Shown: positions 1-10,260, counted from the first letter of the stretch. The stretch: 33,488 nt of DNA from Scleroderma bovista (GCA_037178675.1 JAYMGJ010000710.1:1-33488), one strand, 5' to 3'. Notes: generated by a model from the letters alone, not told the origin. Numbers and translations: made by a program.

Positions 1-124
1 GAGTGCTACTCTAGTAGTGACACTCCACTGATCATGTGGAGATCCGTTACTACATGGGACCCTGCGCAGGGATACCCCCTAGGACAGGGGTCTGTAATTA
101 TGTCGTTCATATCAAGATCTCGAT

Positions 125-151
125 CTAGCTGCTAGCCAGACATGTAAAAGG
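125..151 (+). promoter_or_regulatory. Core promoter of metallothionein copy 1
   Basis: A palindromic CTAGC-T-GCTAG motif (125-135) is followed 7 nt later by a TATA-like TGTAAAAGG (143-151), about 150 nt before the metallothionein ATG. The same pair of elements recurs at the same spacing in front of the other copies (2070-2094, 11593-11619, 17668-17693, and minus strand 8783-8808). The sequence shows conservation only; a role in metal response is my inference. Confidence 0.55.
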
Positions 152-294
152 CATCACCAATCATTTCCAACTTTGCTCTGAACTCCCAACTGCTCAGTCA
201 CATCTCCCGTACGTCTCGTTTCTTGGGCTCGTTCGCAGAGCTTGTAGTTGACGGCGACGTGCCCGTTTTCAGACACCAACCAAGATATATCACA

Positions 295-469
295 ATGGCT
301 AACCTATGCGCCTGCATGGCCAAGTATGTGTTTACCCATCACATGTTGAACAACATCGCTGATTAACCACGCTTCCGATAGCTGCTCCTGCGCTGCTGGA
401 GCATGCACCTGCGACTGCACGAACTCTGCCTGCTCGTGCAAAGACTCTGCCTGCCCCTGCACCCACTAA
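295..469 (+). CDS. Metallothionein copy 1 (two exons)
   Basis: Small cysteine-rich metal-binding protein that would chelate Cu(I), Zn or Cd in the cytosol. Exons are 295-323 and 382-469; the intron (324-381, 58 nt) has GTATGT, a CTGATTAAC branch site and GATAG. Splicing gives 38 aa with 11 Cys, almost all in C-X-C pairs (Cys 5, 7, 11, 13, 18, 20, 22, 27, 29, 34, 36), no aromatic residues, ending in Thr-His. It is the longest copy: relative to the others it has one extra C-X-C module at the C-terminus. Unspliced reading stops at TAA inside the intron, so splicing is required. The start follows the conserved 5' UTR ending CACA-ATG. The gene would be missed by ORF callers because each exon is tiny. 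Which metal it prefers cannot be read from sequence. Confidence 0.9.
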
Positions 470-493
470 ATCCATATTTCCTCCTTGATGATG

Positions 494-511
494 TGCGACC
501 GGGGGGTCGCA
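494..511 (+). promoter_or_regulatory. 3'-UTR hairpin of metallothionein copy 1
   Basis: Perfect 7-bp stem TGCGACC / GGTCGCA around a GGGG loop, 25 nt after the stop codon, followed by the conserved ATTGTTGTATG. It recurs after the other copies, with minor changes. It may act in mRNA stability or 3'-end formation; function is inferred. Confidence 0.55.
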
Positions 512-905
512 TTGTTGTATGTTTGAAGAGAAAGCCATAAATTTCTTCATGTTCTGTGTTTTGTGAAATACATATGACTGTGTGTTGTGTTTGTGAGCTC
601 CTGACTTGCGCTACTGGCCTTCGTCCAGAATCTTCTCAGTTCAACTACCCGACACATTATTGCAAAAATTTTGTCGTGCAGTCGGTACTTGTCCCCTAAT
701 CTTGTGTATCGTGCTGTCCAAGCATAGTAAAAGGGTAGTACGAGGATAAATGCACTCTTCCTGGCACCTGTTAGATAATCCAGCACCTTACAAAATGGTA
801 TATGCGATAGGTGTTTTCTAGCTTTCATTTTGTTCGTCGTCGTTATCGATATATCTCAGACGTTGCTTCACCACTGGCCGTGCGCGCTTATAGAAGTGGC
901 GATCT
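512..905. other. Intergenic, no gene seen
   Basis: Downstream flank of metallothionein copy 1. It holds TG-rich sequence similar to the 3' flanks of copies 2 and 4, but no supportable coding frame. Confidence 0.5.
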
Positions 906-2245
906 ACCACAGAGGCAGGCCTCCCGTGGCCATCCCGTCCGTCTTTGCAAGGCTTCGATTTCTTGGGACAGAAAGCTATTGGCAGTCACAGTGTACGCAA
1001 AGGATCCCGGAGGAGCCACCTTAGATGTCAGAGCTACCACGCAGTCGCCACCTTCGCAGTCGTGGATACTTCTCATAAGCATCTCATGTAAATACCACCA
1101 CCTGGCACCCGTTCTTCCCTTCCTATACTTTGTTAACATCCTGCATGAATCATGTCTCCCAACTTGCTCCCATCCCTACGATGTTCTTATTTTAAGGTCC
1201 AACAGGAGCCCCTACTACCGGCTCAAACACACATTTTCCGAAACATAGTCACGAACCACGTCTGGACTCTTAAATCGCAGCGGAACACAGTCGCTTTCCA
1301 CGAAGAAGCGATGGCTTCAAAATTCCCCTCTCCTCACGGCATCAAAGTACCCGTTCGTTATGGACAGCACAGACGGTGCTTCTACCCATCTCCCGGTCAT
1401 ATCAGTTCCTGATTCGCATTGATGGGTGGCTTCTCTTCAAGTACCCGTTATCTCGTGATATTGGCGTGCGGAAACCTGCTCTAGCTACTTACGAATATTG
1501 CATTGACTCTTCCCAGCATATCGAACCTTATCGACATGTGTCACACGGGAACGTGTACGAACGACATTGTACTATCTGGCAATCGCCATAACAGCGAGGA
1601 AATCGTTTGTGAATCCTGCGAAACTGGCAAGTTTTTCTCTCTTATTACTGTCATCAGTGGTAGCCTATGGTATAGCCAGTTTATTTATTCTAGGGACCAC
1701 ATGCTCGGACTACTATATCGACCACTTTCGACATCGAATGATTGATCTATCCAGTGATTTCAATGCTGTTCACTCGTACCATATTTGCGTTATCTATCCC
1801 AGGTCATGAATTCCGCAATGACATGGAAACTGGCACGCCGCCATAACCTTAATGCAAAACGATATCGAAATAATGGACCAGACGGCAATGGAAATTAACC
1901 TATCGACCCAGCCCATTTTCGTTGCTCCATGAGACGTGCTATTTCAGGTTATTCCCTTGCGCCACCCTGGGCTTATAGTATCACAGCCCTTATGCAATTC
2001 CAACGTGATATTACTCTGCAAACAAACCCGCCCAGCAGGGGTTTCCATAATCCTGACTACAATCTAAATCTAGCCGCTAGAGACACATAAAAGGAGTCAC
2101 TAACCGATTCCAATCCTCAACAATCTGCTCTGAACTCGCAACTGCTTGATCATCTCTCGTACGTCTCACTCTCTACGCCCATTCATAGGTCTTGTAGCTG
2201 ACGGCGACGTACCCATTTTCAGACATCAAACCAATCTATATCACA
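905..2245 (+). repeat. Metallothionein cassette upstream block, copy A
   Basis: About 1.2 kb of sequence related to 10395-11767, to 16535-17837 and, inverted, to 8642-9955. Recognisable shared stretches include the GCAGTCGCCACCTTCGCAGT region (1045), the TTTGTTAACATCC region (1130), the segment around 1370-1480 and the CCACTTTCGACATCGA segment (1720). Open frames in it are short and not conserved between copies, so I read it as duplicated promoter and 5'-flank DNA, not a gene. It leads directly into metallothionein copy 2. Confidence 0.65.
2070..2094 (+). promoter_or_regulatory. Core promoter of metallothionein copy 2
   Basis: CTAGCCGCTAG (2070-2080) followed by ATAAAAGG (2087-2094), matching the arrangement in the other copies. 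Confidence 0.6.
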
Positions 2246-2395
2246 ATGGCCAACTCATGCACCTGCGGCGCTAAGTACATGTTCATCAGGTACATGTTAG
2301 CAACTTCGCTGATTAACTGTGCCGATAGCTGCTCCTGCACTCCCGGCTCCTGCACCTGCACCTGCAACCACTCTTCCTGCTCCTCCTGCAACTAG
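2246..2395 (+). CDS. Metallothionein copy 2 (two exons)
   Basis: Metal-chelating metallothionein. Exons 2246-2274 and 2329-2395 flank a 54-nt intron (GTACAT, CTGATTAAC, GATAG) at the same codon position as in copy 1. The product is 31 aa with 9 Cys (5, 7, 11, 13, 18, 20, 22, 27, 30) and ends in Asn. The intron is a multiple of three and has no in-frame stop, so retention would give a 49-aa protein with a hydrophobic insert after residue 9; a second in-frame donor 15 nt downstream would leave only a 39-nt intron and is unlikely. The spliced form is preferred because copies 1 and 5 cannot be translated unspliced. It has its own TATA box and 3' hairpin. Confidence 0.88.
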   Translation: MANSCTCGAKYMFIRYMLATSLINCADSCSCTPGSCTCTCNHSSCSSCN

Positions 2396-2419
2396 TAAAC
2401 ACATCTCGCCTCGAACCTG

Positions 2420-2437
2420 TGCGACCGGGGGGTGGCA
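2420..2437 (+). promoter_or_regulatory. 3'-UTR hairpin of metallothionein copy 2
   Basis: TGCGACC / GGTGGCA around a GGGG loop, one mismatch in seven pairs, 24 nt after the stop and followed by TTATTGTAT. Confidence 0.45.
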
Positions 2438-2544
2438 TTATTGTATCAGTGTCTGCGTTTTGGAGAAAAAATATTTGCATTGTCTGTACGCTTTTGTGAA
2501 ATGTGATTGTGTGAACTTCATCGACTCGGGTCATTTCACGGCCC

Positions 2545-2880
2545 ATCTGCAACTCGACAGGCGATATTCAGTTGGATGTTTGTTCCTCTGGCCGAGCGAA
2601 CGGAAGAAACTGCACCGACAAGCTCAGAAACCTGCTGAGTCAAGGACACGGTATCAGAGGCTTCCTTTTTCGAGGATTGGCTATTGGAGACTACGATCGA
2701 AGTACTAATACTTTGGGGATGAAATCATGTCATAGCCTTCGAGTTGGTACTTACACCCGACTTCACCGTATTTGAAGTTTTGAAGGCTTCGGTCTCTCAG
2801 AAAAAGACCTTTCCATCATTCTCCACAAAGAAGGGTACCATAGTAGACATGTGGTGAGTGCCTGAAACGGCGAGTCAAAG
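2545..2880 (+). repeat. Metallothionein cassette downstream block
   Basis: Downstream flank of copy 2, similar to 12105-12480 after copy 4: shared segments include the stretch with CTGAGTCA-GGACAC, a GGCTTTC region and GATTGGCT..GGGAGACTA. It shows that the duplicated unit extends past the gene at both ends. Confidence 0.55.
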
Positions 2881-3835
2881 ATGGCCAATCTAGAGACGCT
2901 GTTACACGAGAGATAAACTTCGATTCGAGCCAAGTGTGACAGAGCACAACAGTGGGATTCAAAAAGAAGCACGAGGAAAACTACTGTACACAAAGACGAG
3001 ATATAAGTACAAAATAAAACTGATCACTTGTTGGCTTGATCGCGGGGCGACGCGTAAGCCATTAACAATCCCGGAAGGGTGTACGAGCCAGAGGATCAAT
3101 AGAGACCATCGAGGAGACACAGGTTCAAACGCGAAACAATAGGCGACACTCACGATACTCTTACAGTGCCAAATTCCACCGGCGCCGCATCAGGAGACTC
3201 CTGCTGCTATGTAGTCAAAATCTGTCTATATCATAAGACTTGAGTTGTCACTGACCTCTGTCATATGAATTTGAGCAAGCGCTCTCCTACGGACCTGCAG
3301 AGCTACAAAGTAGGGAGGTGGCAGCTGTGGTGTCCACCGCATCTGTGCATTCCATCATTTGCGGTATGCTCTCTCATTCGTTGCGTCCTGCTGAAAGCAG
3401 TGGTGGTGCTTGCAATGTCTCACCATGATGCATCATTGTGCATTGTGTCAACCGTCGGAGGTGAAGCTTTTCTGGCATGAATTGAATGCCATCATCAGGA
3501 GCAAGGATGCCGACGAAGTTGCACAGACACCATGAGGAGAGACGCAATCCGCCAGATCATCATCAGCACCTATATCTTGAAGCAGCTCACGTCCCAGCAT
3601 ATCCTGTCCAGTTTTCACCTGGGTTCAGCACACAACGACTCCAGAAGTGAATGCACTGAGGCGAAGCTGGGGACGCCATGAGAAGAGATGCAAAGAGGAA
3701 GATAGCATGAAGGATGCAAGATCGTCAGCACCGCCAGACCGCACTGGCGAGGACAACGATGATGTCGATGAGAAGATGACAAAGATGGTCCCGTGCAGGA
3801 GGAACCACCTAGTACCACCGGCTTTATCCTGATAA
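2881..3835. other. Intergenic, no gene recognised
   Basis: Only short unrelated open frames on both strands, none with recognisable domains or plausible splice structure. I see nothing I can support here. Confidence 0.5.
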
Positions 3836-4134
3836 TAGGGGAATACAGAGTGGCGTTTTCGCGCCATTTTCGAGCCGTTTTCGAGGCCGTTTTCGAATTC
3901 GTTTTCGCAGCTGAGTTTCAAGTCTCAGTCGCACGTGACTACCATATAAGGCATAGTGTATTATCTAATGTGAAAGGTTTGGTCGGAGCGTGAATAGTCA
4001 GGAAGCAAACCTTCGAGTAGTGTTGACTACCAAATGGTACAACATAGTTCACTAAAAAAAATGCGGAATAAAAAAAGGGATGTAAAGTTAGTCCATACTA
4101 TCAAAATGACATAAATGAGGAGGTATGATGAAGC

Positions 4135-4217
4135 AAAAAAAAAGATGTACAGAGGGGGACTTGAACCAACAACTTAGATAAAAAAAGAAGGGATGTCAAC
4201 CACTAGGCTACAAAACC
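4135..4217 (-). ncRNA. tRNA-like Pol III unit, left arm
   Basis: Mirror copy of the unit at 4299-4381: A-box-like TAGCCTAGTGG (4200-4210, minus), B-box GGTTCAAGTCC (4157-4167, minus) and a terminator-like run of nine T (4135-4143, minus). The acceptor ends do not pair, so it is not a working tRNA; it looks tRNA-derived (SINE-like). Confidence 0.45.
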
Positions 4218-4298
4218 AATATCAGGTATAGCAACAATGTAAATATAACTAAATATAGTCAACTTCTCATATTTGCATTGTTGCTTTCACTATTGATG

Positions 4299-4381
4299 GC
4301 TTGAGTAGCCTAGTGGTTGACATCCCTTCTTTTTTATCTAAGTTGTTGGTTCAAGTCCCCTTTCTGTACATCTTTTTTTTT
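4299..4381 (+). ncRNA. tRNA-like Pol III unit, right arm
   Basis: A-box-like TAGCCTAGTGG (4306-4316), B-box GGTTCAAGTCC (4348-4358), then nine T (4373-4381), the order and spacing of an internal Pol III promoter and terminator. Acceptor halves (GCTTGAG and the segment before the T run) do not pair, so no functional tRNA is called. A short Pol III transcript from each arm is possible but inferred. Confidence 0.5.
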
Positions 4382-5020
4382 GCTTCATCATACCTCCTCA
4401 TTTATGTCATTTTGATAGTATGGACTAACTTTACATCCCTTTTTTTATTCCGCATTTTTTTTAGTGAACTATGTTGTACCATTTGGTAGTCAATACTACT
4501 CGAAGGTTTGCTTCCTGACTATTCACGCTCCGACCAAACCTTTCACATTAGATAATACGCTATGCCTTATATGGTAGTCACGTGCGACTGAGACTTGAAA
4601 CTCAGCTGCGAAAACGAATTCGAAAACGGCCTCGAAAACGGCTCGAAAACGGCGCGAAAACGCCACTCTGTATTCCCCTAATGTAGTAGAAGTCCGCACG
4701 TCACTGCCCCTCACTGCGCCTCCACTGATCGGATTCTTTGCTGTGGACAGTGGCTGACAAGTTGCAGATTGATTGCATTTGTCACTGGCCACTGGCTATC
4801 ATTGTGCAGAAACCTCTTCCTAGATGCGTCACTGCCGCACAATGTACGCTTTCAACCCATCATCGCTACATACTGAATACCTGACTCCAGTACTTCTACA
4901 CCACCCACCATAGATGGATTCAAGACTGGTTGGCACTGGCATATGTCAATCGCATGCCTGACTCCAGTTGATATCGTTATTCTGTGCATCCTATTCCCAC
5001 TGTAAAGGAGCTATGATACT

Positions 5021-5071
5021 GATAAGCCTATCATCTGTCACATCATACAAAGCACTTTATGGTATATATAA
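5021..5071 (+). promoter_or_regulatory. DUR3 promoter: paired GATA sites and TATA box
   Basis: GATAAG (5021-5026) lies next to TATC (GATA on the other strand, 5029-5032), about 100 nt before the DUR3 ATG, and a TATATATA box is at 5063-5070. Fungal urea permeases are commonly under nitrogen catabolite repression through GATA factors (AreA/Nit2 type), so this pair is a plausible site. The rest of 4681-5020 shows nothing I can name. Confidence 0.5.
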
Positions 5072-5126
5072 GCAACCAAAATGTTGTTGATCTTTGGCGC
5101 TCTGTATCTGTATTCCACTCGGGATC

Positions 5127-7845
5127 ATGGCAGGCGAAATACTTCCTCAGGGCGCGGGTTACGGTGTCGGTGGGTGTCCATTCAGTTATGCCCTTGTGTG
5201 TCGTCTAGTAACAGTTCTTTCCAGTGGTTGGTACGTATTACTGGAATGCTTCCGGCCCTCAGACATTTAATTGAACATTCTGCAGGAATTGGTCTATTCT
5301 TTAGTGCCTTTATGGTCTGCGTGACCGCTATTCAAGCGAGATACACTGAAGTTTCACCGAGAGACTCCGAAGAGTTCAACGCTGCTTCACGAAGCGTGAA
5401 ACCTGGCCTTATCGCGTCGGGTATTGTTTCAGCCTGGACGTGGGCAGCAGATCTCGTGAGTATACCTGTCCTAGCCTGTCGAATTCTTTGCTACACGACT
5501 TCAGTTACAATCTAGTGCAGTCGCATACAGATATGGCATATCAGGACCATGGTGGTACGCCACAGGCGCCTCCGTCCAGGTCCTTCTCTTTGCACAGCTT
5601 GCTGCCAAGATTAAACTCAATGCACCATATGCTCATACTTGGCTCGAAATAGTTGCAGTACGTTGGGGAACCGCTGCTCACCTGATATTCATGTTCTTTG
5701 GCTTGGCCACGAACTTGATTGTCTCTTCTATGCTTGTCTTGGGAGGTTCTGCGACCGTCACTGATCTAACTGGCATGAGCACAGTTGCTGCCTGCTTCTT
5801 GATCCCCTTCGGAGTTGCCATTTATGTGGCTGTCGGTGGAATGCGTTCGACGCTTCTTTGCGACTAGTAAGGGTTTACTGATACATTATGATGTGTTTAC
5901 TCAGCTTCCGACCATAGTACTCACACCACTATCATCTTCGCGATCATCCTCACCTTCGTATTCACTGTCTATGCGACGTCCGAATACATTGGTTCCATCA
6001 GCAAGATGCACTTCCTACTCTCGGAAGTCTCTAGCATTGCCCCTGTCCCAGGCAACGCGGGTGGATCTTACCTGACTCTTCGTTCCAAGAACGGGCTCGT
6101 ATTCGGTGTCATATGCCTGGTTGGAAATTTTGCTACCCTTTTCCCGGATCAAGCATACTGGCAACGTGCAATTGCTAGCCGCCCTGCTACAACGGTCAAG
6201 GCATATCTCATCGGAGGTCTTGCGTGGTAGGTTTTCCGTAGTCAGTCCTCTGTTTTCATTGTTCATAGCAGACAGGTTCGCGATCCCATTTACCTTTTCA
6301 ACCACCCTTGGACTGGCCGCAATTGCTCTGAGCGTTGTTCCCTCGCCCTCATCGCCTGTGAATGACCCCACTTCCAGTGGATTCATACCTCTTCTTCCCA
6401 CTTTATCAGATGCAGATATCTGGGCAGGTCTTCCGGCATCTGTTGCTGCTGCTACACTCCTCGGAAAGAGCGGTGCAGCTGCGTTGCTAATTCTACTATT
6501 CTTGGCTGTGACGAGTGCAACGAGCGCGGAGATGATCGCTGTATCTTCTATATTGACCTATGATGTGTATGTGAGGTATATCAACCCCCAAGCAACAGAG
6601 GAGCAAGTCCTTCGAATGAGCCATATTGGAGTCCGTCGTCATACTTTCATGTTCTGGTTAAATCTCTTACTTCCGTACAACGATAGGTTGCAGCCTTTGC
6701 ACTCGTCATGGGGTTTGCAGGCGTAATCTTCTTCTACATTGGCATTTCCATGGGTTGGCTCTATGTCTGTTCTTCCTGTATAGATGGGGTTGTGGCAGAC
6801 TGACACGTTTGACTTAGACATTCATGGGGGTCATTCTCGGATCCGCTGTGGTCCCCATTGTTCTCTGCATTACCTGGCGAAAAGCCAGCAAAATCGGATG
6901 CATCGCAGGATCTGCGGTTGGTTTAGTTGTCGGCATTGTTGCTTGGCTTACCACGACTGCAAGATTAAACAATAACCTGATCAATATTACCGTAAGTATC
7001 TAAGCTCTAACTGCTTTGCATTCCTCGAATACCACATATTCCCTTTCTCTAGACTAGCGGAGGTGAGACTTGATCTGTCAAAATAGGCATATGTACATCC
7101 TAACGCTTCAGATGGCACTTAGGTGACTATGAGATGTTAGCAGGGAATGTCGGCTCCATTGCCAGCGGAGGCATTATAGCTACCGTTATTTCCTTGGTTG
7201 TGAGTGGACAACTCTCCACCAATATCTAAGGCGGTGAAATAACCCTTTCGGCGTTAAGTGGCCGGAAGACTACGATTTTTCTGGGACCCGCTCCATCAAC
7301 TCTCGGGCACCACCAGATAATCAGAAGAAACCGATCGTGGAAGCCTCAGGTGTGGATGAGAAGAAGGCACAGGACTCGTTGGCTCCCTCAATCGTGAACG
7401 AATCATCCGATAACGACCTGGATCCCGTGGAACTGAACAAGGCATTCAAATTTGCGGCGTGGTCATCTATTACGATGGTATGTCCTTGCACATTGCTTTA
7501 TCCTATAACGAGTGCTGAGTTTGTGCAGACCCTGATCGTCATGATCTTGATTCCCCTTCCACTCTTCGGCGCATCGACGATATATTCTGTAGCTGGTTTC
7601 ACGGCGTGGATTCTCGTCGCGATCATTTGGACATTTTATTCAGTTTTTGCCGTCGTTCTTTATCCTCTGTGGGAGAGTCGTGCCGCATTGATGATGATAA
7701 TGAGGGGACTTATCAAGGTAATTTCTCATGCCATCGTCTACCTACACATCCAACTGGTATAAATTCGCAGGACATTTATGCACAAGGAACTGGAAAGTAT
7801 GTTGCACCGAGATCAGCTGAAGCGAAGACTGAAACGGTAGCATGA
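5127..7845 (+). CDS. DUR3: Urea/polyamine permease, sodium:solute symporter family (13 exons)
   Basis: Plasma-membrane high-affinity urea (and polyamine) importer of the SSS family. Exons: 5127-5169, 5225-5230, 5286-5455, 5505-5866, 5918-6226, 6276-6630, 6687-6764, 6818-6991, 7053-7062, 7123-7199, 7259-7477, 7529-7717, 7771-7845; they sum to 2067 nt, exactly 688 codons plus stop, with GT-AG introns of 49-61 nt. Family signatures seen: LPQGAGYGV at the N-terminus, SEEFNAASRSVKPGLIASG, AHTWLEIVAVRWGTAAH, LVLGGSATVTDLTGMST, DQAYWQRAIASRPATTVKAY, SAEMIAVSSILTYDVY. Length fits the family (yeast about 735 aa). Exon 2 is a 6-nt micro-exon that restores the conserved Tyr-x6-Gly spacing. No frameshift or stop is seen. 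It lies between metallothionein copies 2 and 3 and is unrelated to copper. Confidence 0.95.
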
Positions 7846-8443
7846 GGAAATTTCTGGATTGCTTGGCGGGTGAAATGTTCCGAAGTTTACGGTTTTGTAC
7901 GATACAGGGTATAGATGCGAGGTAATGATTGAGACATTGTTCTTGGTTGCGCATATGTATGCATTCCGAAATCCGTCCACAACACGACACGAAACATAGG
8001 TATGCCCGCTACTGCGGGGATACTAGGCCAGTTACGAAAAACTCAAAAAATGTGTAATGAATGCCTTGGTGCACGGGCTCATTGTAACATACCCACTATC
8101 AACTCCATACCACATGATCAGTGAATAGTCATCAGCTATGGCCAAATATGAAACATGACACTTGCCTGTCAATTCCTTACCCTGTGATACCATGATCAAA
8201 TGTCTAATCCCTACATGCTGTAAAATCAGTTCAGTGCATTGCTCGGGAAAAGGCAATCATGCAGCTAAGTAACAGCTACATGTCAATTTGTGATGGGTCT
8301 AAAGAGTCAGACAGCCCTTGTCAGGGGTCATTCAGAAAGATCCACAAACACAACACATTCACATTTCACAAAACTCCAATACACAACAACTTTTTTATGT
8401 TTTTCTAAGATTTTCTCTCCAAACACAGACACTCATACAACAA
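7846..8443. other. Intergenic, no gene seen
   Basis: The 3' flanks of DUR3 (plus) and metallothionein copy 3 (minus) meet here. From about 8318 the sequence is the inverted counterpart of the 3' flank of the other metallothionein copies. Nothing else is supported. Confidence 0.5.
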
Positions 8444-8461
8444 TGCGACCCCCCGGTCGCA
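8444..8461 (-). promoter_or_regulatory. 3'-UTR hairpin of metallothionein copy 3
   Basis: Perfect 7-bp stem TGCGACC / GGTCGCA with a four-base loop, 24 nt after the stop of the minus-strand gene and followed (minus strand) by TTGTTGTATGAG, as in copy 1. Confidence 0.55.
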
Positions 8462-8485
8462 TATACTGAAGGAGGCAAGATATGT

Positions 8486-8641
8486 TTACTGGTTGCAAGA
8501 GCTGCAAGCAGAGTTGTTGCAGTTGCAGGTGCAGGAGCCGGGAGAGCAGGAGCAGCTATCAGGAGTATAGTTAACCAACGATGTTACTGACAAGTACCGG
8601 ATGAACACGTACTTAGCGCTGCAGTTGCATGGGTTGGCCAT
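8486..8641 (-). CDS. Metallothionein copy 3 (two exons, minus strand)
   Basis: Cytosolic metal-binding metallothionein, the only intact copy on the minus strand. Exons 8641-8613 and 8555-8486, intron 8612-8556 (57 nt, GTACGT ... GATAG). It encodes 32 aa with 9 Cys (5, 7, 11, 13, 18, 20, 22, 27, 30) and ends Asn-Gln. It differs from copy 4 at only three residues (6, 14, 26), so the two are the closest pair. The intron is 3n and stop-free, like copies 2 and 4. The TATA box, 5' UTR and 3' hairpin are conserved. The inversion relative to copies 1, 2, 4 and 5 implies rearrangement, not simple tandem slippage. Confidence 0.88.
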   Translation of the reverse strand: MANPCNCSAKYVFIRYLSVTSLVNYTPDSCSCSPGSCTCNCNNSACSSCNQ

Positions 8642-8782
8642 TGTGATATAGATTGGTTTGATGTCTGAAAACGGGTACGTCACCGTCAGCTACAAGACCT
8701 GAGAACGAGCGCAGAGAGTGAGGCGTACGAGAGACGATCGAGTTCAGAGCAGGTGCTGAGGATTGATAGAGGATGCAGGCCC

Positions 8783-8808
8783 CCTTTTATACGTCTAGCT
8801 GGCACTAG
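8783..8808 (-). promoter_or_regulatory. Core promoter of metallothionein copy 3
   Basis: On the minus strand, CTAG-N6-CTAG (8808-8795) precedes TATAAAAGG (8791-8783). The CTAG pair is spaced differently from the other copies, but position relative to TATA is kept. Confidence 0.5.
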
Positions 8809-8849
8809 ATTGTGATCTCGATAACATGATTACCCTTGTCCTGTGCCCC

Positions 8850-9955
8850 AGGCTCCTCTCCGCGTGATCAGTGCCAAGTGGAGTGTCATGTATAACCCCA
8901 CGGGACTAGTGGAATGTATTTTTCCAGGATACGTGACATAAACCGATCAGTGTCAGACCAACAAGGGTTGGTTCGCCAATGTTCGGACTTCCATAGGCGT
9001 CAGAGATCCCTGATATCGTATCTCATGACCTAGAAACGATGATGCAAGGATGGTACGAGTGGAGCATTTCACAGGATAGATGTTCTCAGATCGGACAGCA
9101 TTCGATGTCAAAGGCTGTTGATAAGGTCCGGGATCTTGGAACGGCATTCGATGATAAACTGGCCGTACCACAGGAACTACTGCTAAGAGTAGTGTCAAGA
9201 ATAATCCAAGGGAATTTGCTAATTGGTGGGAACCCCAAAAGATTTCCTCGCTGCCGCGTTGATTGTCAGATACAATATAGTTCACCCACCGTGCCATACA
9301 TGTCCCTTGTGTAAAGTCCGACGAGAAGGGAATAATCCGATGGAATATTCGTAACTGGAGCAGCTGCCAAATGGTATCGAATGGCGACGGGTGCAGGGGA
9401 GCCATCGATAAGGAGATGTAAGCCGGGCTCACGCAAGTCAAGGTGTCGTGCTTATGGCCAATGCAGTCGTGATGATGTCCACATTGAAATCGGATGATGA
9501 ACGACCGATACATACCTCGGCGCAGTAGTCCGATGTTGTGAGCCCCGAAGGTGGTGAACTTGCGCTTCTTCGTGACGAGGAGTTGTCTCCTTCTGACTCC
9601 ATCTGCAGTGAATGGCACTGGGTTCGGTGTCGCGGTTCCTATTTGGCCTTGCAATAAGGGAGTAGTGAAGCTGAATGTCTTCGAATGCGCTCATTTTGAA
9701 GCGAGGGAGCAAGATCAGTTGACATGATATCGTGTAAAACACCGACAGAGTGCAGAACAGAGAAAAAAAAGACAAAGAGGAGACAGAAGGTGGTATATAG
9801 GAGGGTGACGACTGTGAGGGTGATAATGACTGTGAGGGTATAATATTCAAACTTGGTCCTTTGTCCACAGGCTCCGGAATGAAACATATCATCCCCAGGA
9901 AACCGGGCAAGTGCAAAGCCTTGCAAAGATGGATGAGATGGCCAGGTAGGGCCTG
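8850..9955 (-). repeat. Metallothionein cassette upstream block, copy C (inverted)
   Basis: Read on the minus strand, this region matches the upstream blocks of copies 2, 4 and 5: the CCTGGCCAT..ATCCATCTTTGCAAGG start near 9950, the ACATCGGACTACTGCGCCG segment near 9530, and the TATCCTGTGAAATGCT segment near 9080. A 233-codon open frame (8953-9654, minus) crosses it, but the frame is not open in the other blocks, so I do not call it a gene. A short direct repeat of GACTGTGAGGGT-type units lies at about 9805-9845. Confidence 0.6.
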
Positions 9956-10059
9956 CATTCTCGGACGGGGGGAAGAGCGTTGAAATGGCCCGAGAAATTC
10001 GCCAGGCAACACAAATATTTTAATGTATTTCCTGAAAAATTTGCTGCAGAACGACACTC

Positions 10060-10260
10060 ATGCAACAACGCGACTCCCCGTTCAAAACAGATTCAAGGAG
10101 GGGAGAGGTGTTTGCTGGCTGCAGGAGAAGGTAGGTTGCAATTGCATGCGCACGCGCTTCAAGGTGATGGACCTAGGCATTGTATAATTTGTCGGAGAAC
10201 AACTTGTCACTTACCGATGCTCCCCATTGCCTGGCCAGTAAATTTACCGTCTACGTACCC
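10060..10260 (-). pseudogene. Decayed metallothionein relic
   Basis: On the minus strand the 3' half still resembles copy 3: GCATGCAATTGCAAC, then CAGCCAGCAAACACCTCTC where copy 3 has the stop and 3' UTR. The stop is changed (TAA to CAA), most Cys codons are lost, and the 3' hairpin is reduced to one arm. A GG-GTAAGT-like donor and ATGCCTAG acceptor-like remnant sit where the intron would be. It lies at the junction where the inverted block meets the forward block starting at about 10349, so it may mark a rearrangement breakpoint. Confidence 0.55.

Larger units (their letters stand above)
3836..4680. mobile_element. Palindromic foldback element with TA ends
   Basis: Two arms of about 400 bp in inverted orientation, centred near 4258. 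The outer 230 nt of the arms differ at only about four positions. The ends read TAGGGGAATACAG at 3836 and its complement at 4680, compatible with GGGGAAT termini flanked by a TA target duplication. Subterminal TTTTCG repeats (3853-3910) recur in both arms. There is no transposase, so the element is non-autonomous. Each arm carries A- and B-box-like sequences and a nine-base T run. High arm identity points to recent formation. It could be a large MITE or two copies of a SINE-bearing element joined head to head. Confidence 0.85.

Noticed and set aside
2290..2328. Alternative metallothionein donor 15 nt downstream (also in copies 3 and 4)
   Set aside because: It would leave an intron of only about 39-42 nt, below the 48-nt minimum seen in this window, and copies 1 and 5 lack it.
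3793..3993. Phe/Val-rich protein encoded at both ends of the palindrome
   Set aside because: The two similar frames are the same inverted-repeat arm read from both ends; subterminal TTTTCG repeats create the pattern.
4299..4372. Functional tRNA gene in the palindromic element
   Set aside because: A and B boxes are good, but the acceptor ends do not pair and the T stem is weak.
8953..9654. 233-codon minus-strand open frame as a protein gene
   Set aside because: It lies within the duplicated upstream block, and the same frame is not open in the three related blocks.
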